This document shows, piece by piece, positions 62,777 through 64,000 of a stretch of DNA of 64,000 bases. This DNA comes from Bacteroidota bacterium. Lineage in GTDB: Bacteria > Bacteroidota > Bacteroidia > Chitinophagales > Chitinophagaceae. A model generated the notes under the pieces. It saw nothing but the letters and a program-made list of their open reading frames with translations. It searched no databases and had not been told where the DNA came from. The DNA lies in the NCBI GenBank assembly GCA_018266555.1, contig JAFEAF010000006.1:269338-333337 (forward strand). The letters run 5' to 3'. Within the stretch, counting starts at the first letter, position 1. The number at the start of each line of letters is the position of its first letter. A program made the position numbers and the translations under genes.

Positions 62777-63496
62777 ATGAAAAAATATCTGGTAAATCTT
62801 TTAGTGTTGCTGATCAGCACATGCTGTATTTGCGGTATGTGCTCTAAAAGTGATGATGCCAGTAGTAGTAACAACAACAACAACAACAATAATCCTAATG
62901 AGCCAGAGCTATCGCCTGACTCTACCTGGGTATATTTTGATGATTGCCCCAGCCTGGTACAATTTTATAATTCCGGCAACAGCAACAATACCGGGGGCTT
63001 CAACAACCGTCCGCTATTTGAAAAATGGTTGGCTACCAAAATTGGTATTGGTTTTTCAGGAATAAACACAACTACACAAAAAAGATATTTAACCTGGGGC
63101 TTTGAAAATACAGGCGATACAAGGTTTTTGTCAAAGACATTAAACCCGGGAGGCAAAGAAGCGCTTTCTGTTGTTATAAATGATATTGCCGCTCCGCCGG
63201 CTACAGGAAGCTATACCCTGGACATTGATAACAAACAAGGGTTTTGCTGGTACTATGTATATGCTTCATCCGGCGCCCTGTTCGATTCAACAAGAACACA
63301 GGGAATAAACAATTCGACTTTTACTATTACCAAATTAAGTTTTTTTCAATCTATGGGCAGCACGGCCGACCGTTACAAAATGAGCGGCTCTGCTGTTCTT
63401 AATATCATGTATTGGAAGAGCGGAACATCATCCACCACGGATATTCATACGCTTCAATGTCATTTTAATAATGTATTTGTTGATTTTATGAAATGA
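62777..63496 (+). CDS. Lipoprotein of unknown function with Asn-rich linker
   Basis: A 239-residue protein. The N-terminus MKKYLVNLLVLLISTCCICGMCSKSDD has a lipobox-like end (likely acylated Cys ~22), followed by a Ser3-Asn8 linker encoded by a pure AGT/AAC/AAT tract (62861-62893). The rest is a compact beta-rich domain: DSTWVYFDDCPSLVQFYNSG, LTWGFENTGDTRFLSK, GSYTLDIDNKQGFCWYYVYA, GSAVLNIMYW. No family recognised. It is placed between the DUF3575 and DUF4907 genes with 6- and 4-base gaps. Confidence 0.75.
   Translation: MKKYLVNLLVLLISTCCICGMCSKSDDASSSNNNNNNNNPNEPELSPDSTWVYFDDCPSLVQFYNSGNSNNTGGFNNRPLFEKWLATKIGIGFSGINTTTQKRYLTWGFENTGDTRFLSKTLNPGGKEALSVVINDIAAPPATGSYTLDIDNKQGFCWYYVYASSGALFDSTRTQGINNSTFTITKLSFFQSMGSTADRYKMSGSAVLNIMYWKSGTSSTTDIHTLQCHFNNVFVDFMK
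62861..62893 (+). repeat. Trinucleotide tract in the lipoprotein gene
   Basis: AGT x3, AAC x6 and AAT x2, in frame as Ser/Asn. Slippage would change linker length but not the frame. Confidence 0.85.
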
Positions 63497-63500
63497 GAAA

Positions 63501-63863
63501 ATGTTTTCATCAATCAGAAAACCAAAACGAAAACTTATGAGATTTTTATTTTTTATTTTTTCATTCCTGTTTGTTTTCAATTGTGTGCATGCACAGCAAT
63601 TTCCTGCTTCAGTGAAAGATGCAAAGCTGGGGTACAAAATAATCTCAGTTGAAAATAATACCTGGGGATATGATATTTATAATGGAACCCGGCTATTTGT
63701 GCATCAGCCTACTATTCCTGCAATGCCCGGCAATAAGGGTTTTAAAAGCAAGCAATTTGCAGAAAAAGTGGCAAAAAAAGTAATTGAAAAAATAAAGAAA
63801 GGTGGAGGTCCGCCAACGATAACTATTGACGAAATGAAACAGCTTGGTGTTATTGCAAAATAA
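63501..63863 (+). CDS. DUF4907-family exported protein
   Basis: A 120-residue protein with a signal segment (FLFFIFSFLFVFNCVHAQ) and a DUF4907 domain: YKIISVENNTWGYDIYNG, LFVHQPTIPAMPGNKGFKSK, AEKVAKKVIEKIKKGGGPPT and the ending EMKQLGVIAK. The start may be the ATG at 63501 (basic MFSSIRKPKRK head) or the one at 63537 (MRFLFFIFS). DUF4907 genes are often found beside Kelch-repeat genes in Bacteroidota, as seems to be the case here. Function unknown. Confidence 0.85.
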   Translation: MFSSIRKPKRKLMRFLFFIFSFLFVFNCVHAQQFPASVKDAKLGYKIISVENNTWGYDIYNGTRLFVHQPTIPAMPGNKGFKSKQFAEKVAKKVIEKIKKGGGPPTITIDEMKQLGVIAK

Positions 63864-63902
63864 TTACTTCAAATAAAAATTTTTAAAACTAAATAACATG
63901 CT

Positions 63903-64000
63903 ATGAAAAAAATATTACTTCTTATTCTTTCAGTGCTTTTCTTTTTGGAAGGATATACACAGACTCCAAATAGCTGGACACAAAAAGCCAATTTCAATGC
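63903..64000 (+). CDS. Start of an exported Kelch-like protein (cut by the window edge)
   Basis: The first 32 codons are visible: a signal peptide MKKILLLILSVLFFLEGYTQ and then TPNSWTQKANFN, which reads like the first Kelch strand (W-x-x-K-x-x-[FM]). It follows the DUF4907 gene by 39 bases and should belong to the same operon. The rest lies beyond base 64000. Confidence 0.55.
   Translation, partial: MKKILLLILSVLFFLEGYTQTPNSWTQKANFN

Noticed and set aside
62861..62893. AAC/AGT tract as a phase-variation switch
   Set aside because: The repeat unit is a triplet, so slippage cannot shift the frame.

Overview
The window is AT-rich chromosomal DNA from a member of the Bacteroidota, most likely Chitinophagaceae or a close relative. 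Several independent signs point there: promoters of the TTTG / TAnnTTTG type; a gliding-motility-type C-terminal (type B) T9SS sorting domain; GLPGLI, DUF4907, DUF3575 and Yip1-like families; two ECF sigma factors each followed by a one-pass membrane partner; a histidine kinase with a 14-repeat periplasmic propeller; and the gene order rpsL-rpsG-fusA-rpsJ-rplC-rplD-rplW-rplB without tuf. No tRNA, rRNA, IS element, prophage or CRISPR array was recognised, and base use is uniform.

Layout. 1-9.1 kb: the str/S10 ribosomal cluster on the minus strand, interrupted twice: by a convergent lysine-rich histone-H1-like gene between rpsG and fusA, and by an exported beta-helix/PA14-like protein between fusA and rpsJ. 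rpsL, fusA and rpsJ each have a TAnnTTTG box followed directly by a small hairpin at the expected transcript 5' end. 9.1-26.8 kb: housekeeping and metabolism (ilvE, a possible HolD-like clamp-loader subunit, XTP/dITP pyrophosphatase, ECF sigma plus membrane partner, thioesterase, aroE coupled to a ComA-type phosphosulfolactate synthase, TPR protein, yidC, sterol-desaturase-family hydroxylase, ketoglutarate-semialdehyde-type dehydrogenase, rarA, PhyH-type dioxygenase, M28 peptidase, GNAT). 26.9-31 kb: envelope genes and a long gene-free stretch holding a 27-bp-stem inverted repeat and the first of two copies of a structured leader motif; then a freestanding terminator-ended transcript candidate and ubiX. 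31-40.4 kb: a second ECF sigma with a partner that seems to join an inner-membrane anchor to an outer-membrane barrel, an MFS exporter behind two tandem internally duplicated membrane proteins, YceI, GH18 chitinase, TMEM175-like channel, CopD-like protein, MBL hydrolase. 40.5-53.8 kb: tricorn-like protease, aconitase, PspC, cysteine desulfurase, phosphoglucosamine mutase, methyltransferase, LTA-synthase-like sulfatase, CNNM/CorC protein. 54-64 kb: propeller histidine kinase, LuxR-type response regulator and a run of secreted or surface proteins (T9SS type B repeat protein, DUF3575 barrel, lipoprotein, DUF4907, Kelch-like start).

How parts may work together. The last block looks like one regulated surface-protein locus: a 63-bp element occurs twice with a single mismatch, once from the response-regulator stop codon (ahead of the T9SS protein) and once ahead of the DUF3575-lipoprotein-DUF4907-Kelch run; a 13-bp piece also occurs between kinase and regulator. 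The most promising undescribed signals are that element, the twin structured leaders at 28.8 and 29.6 kb, the related terminator-ended units at 4.9 and 30.2 kb, the 28.4-kb inverted repeat and the tandem Glu/Asn-repeat membrane proteins. All function statements rest on reading motifs by eye; no database search was run.
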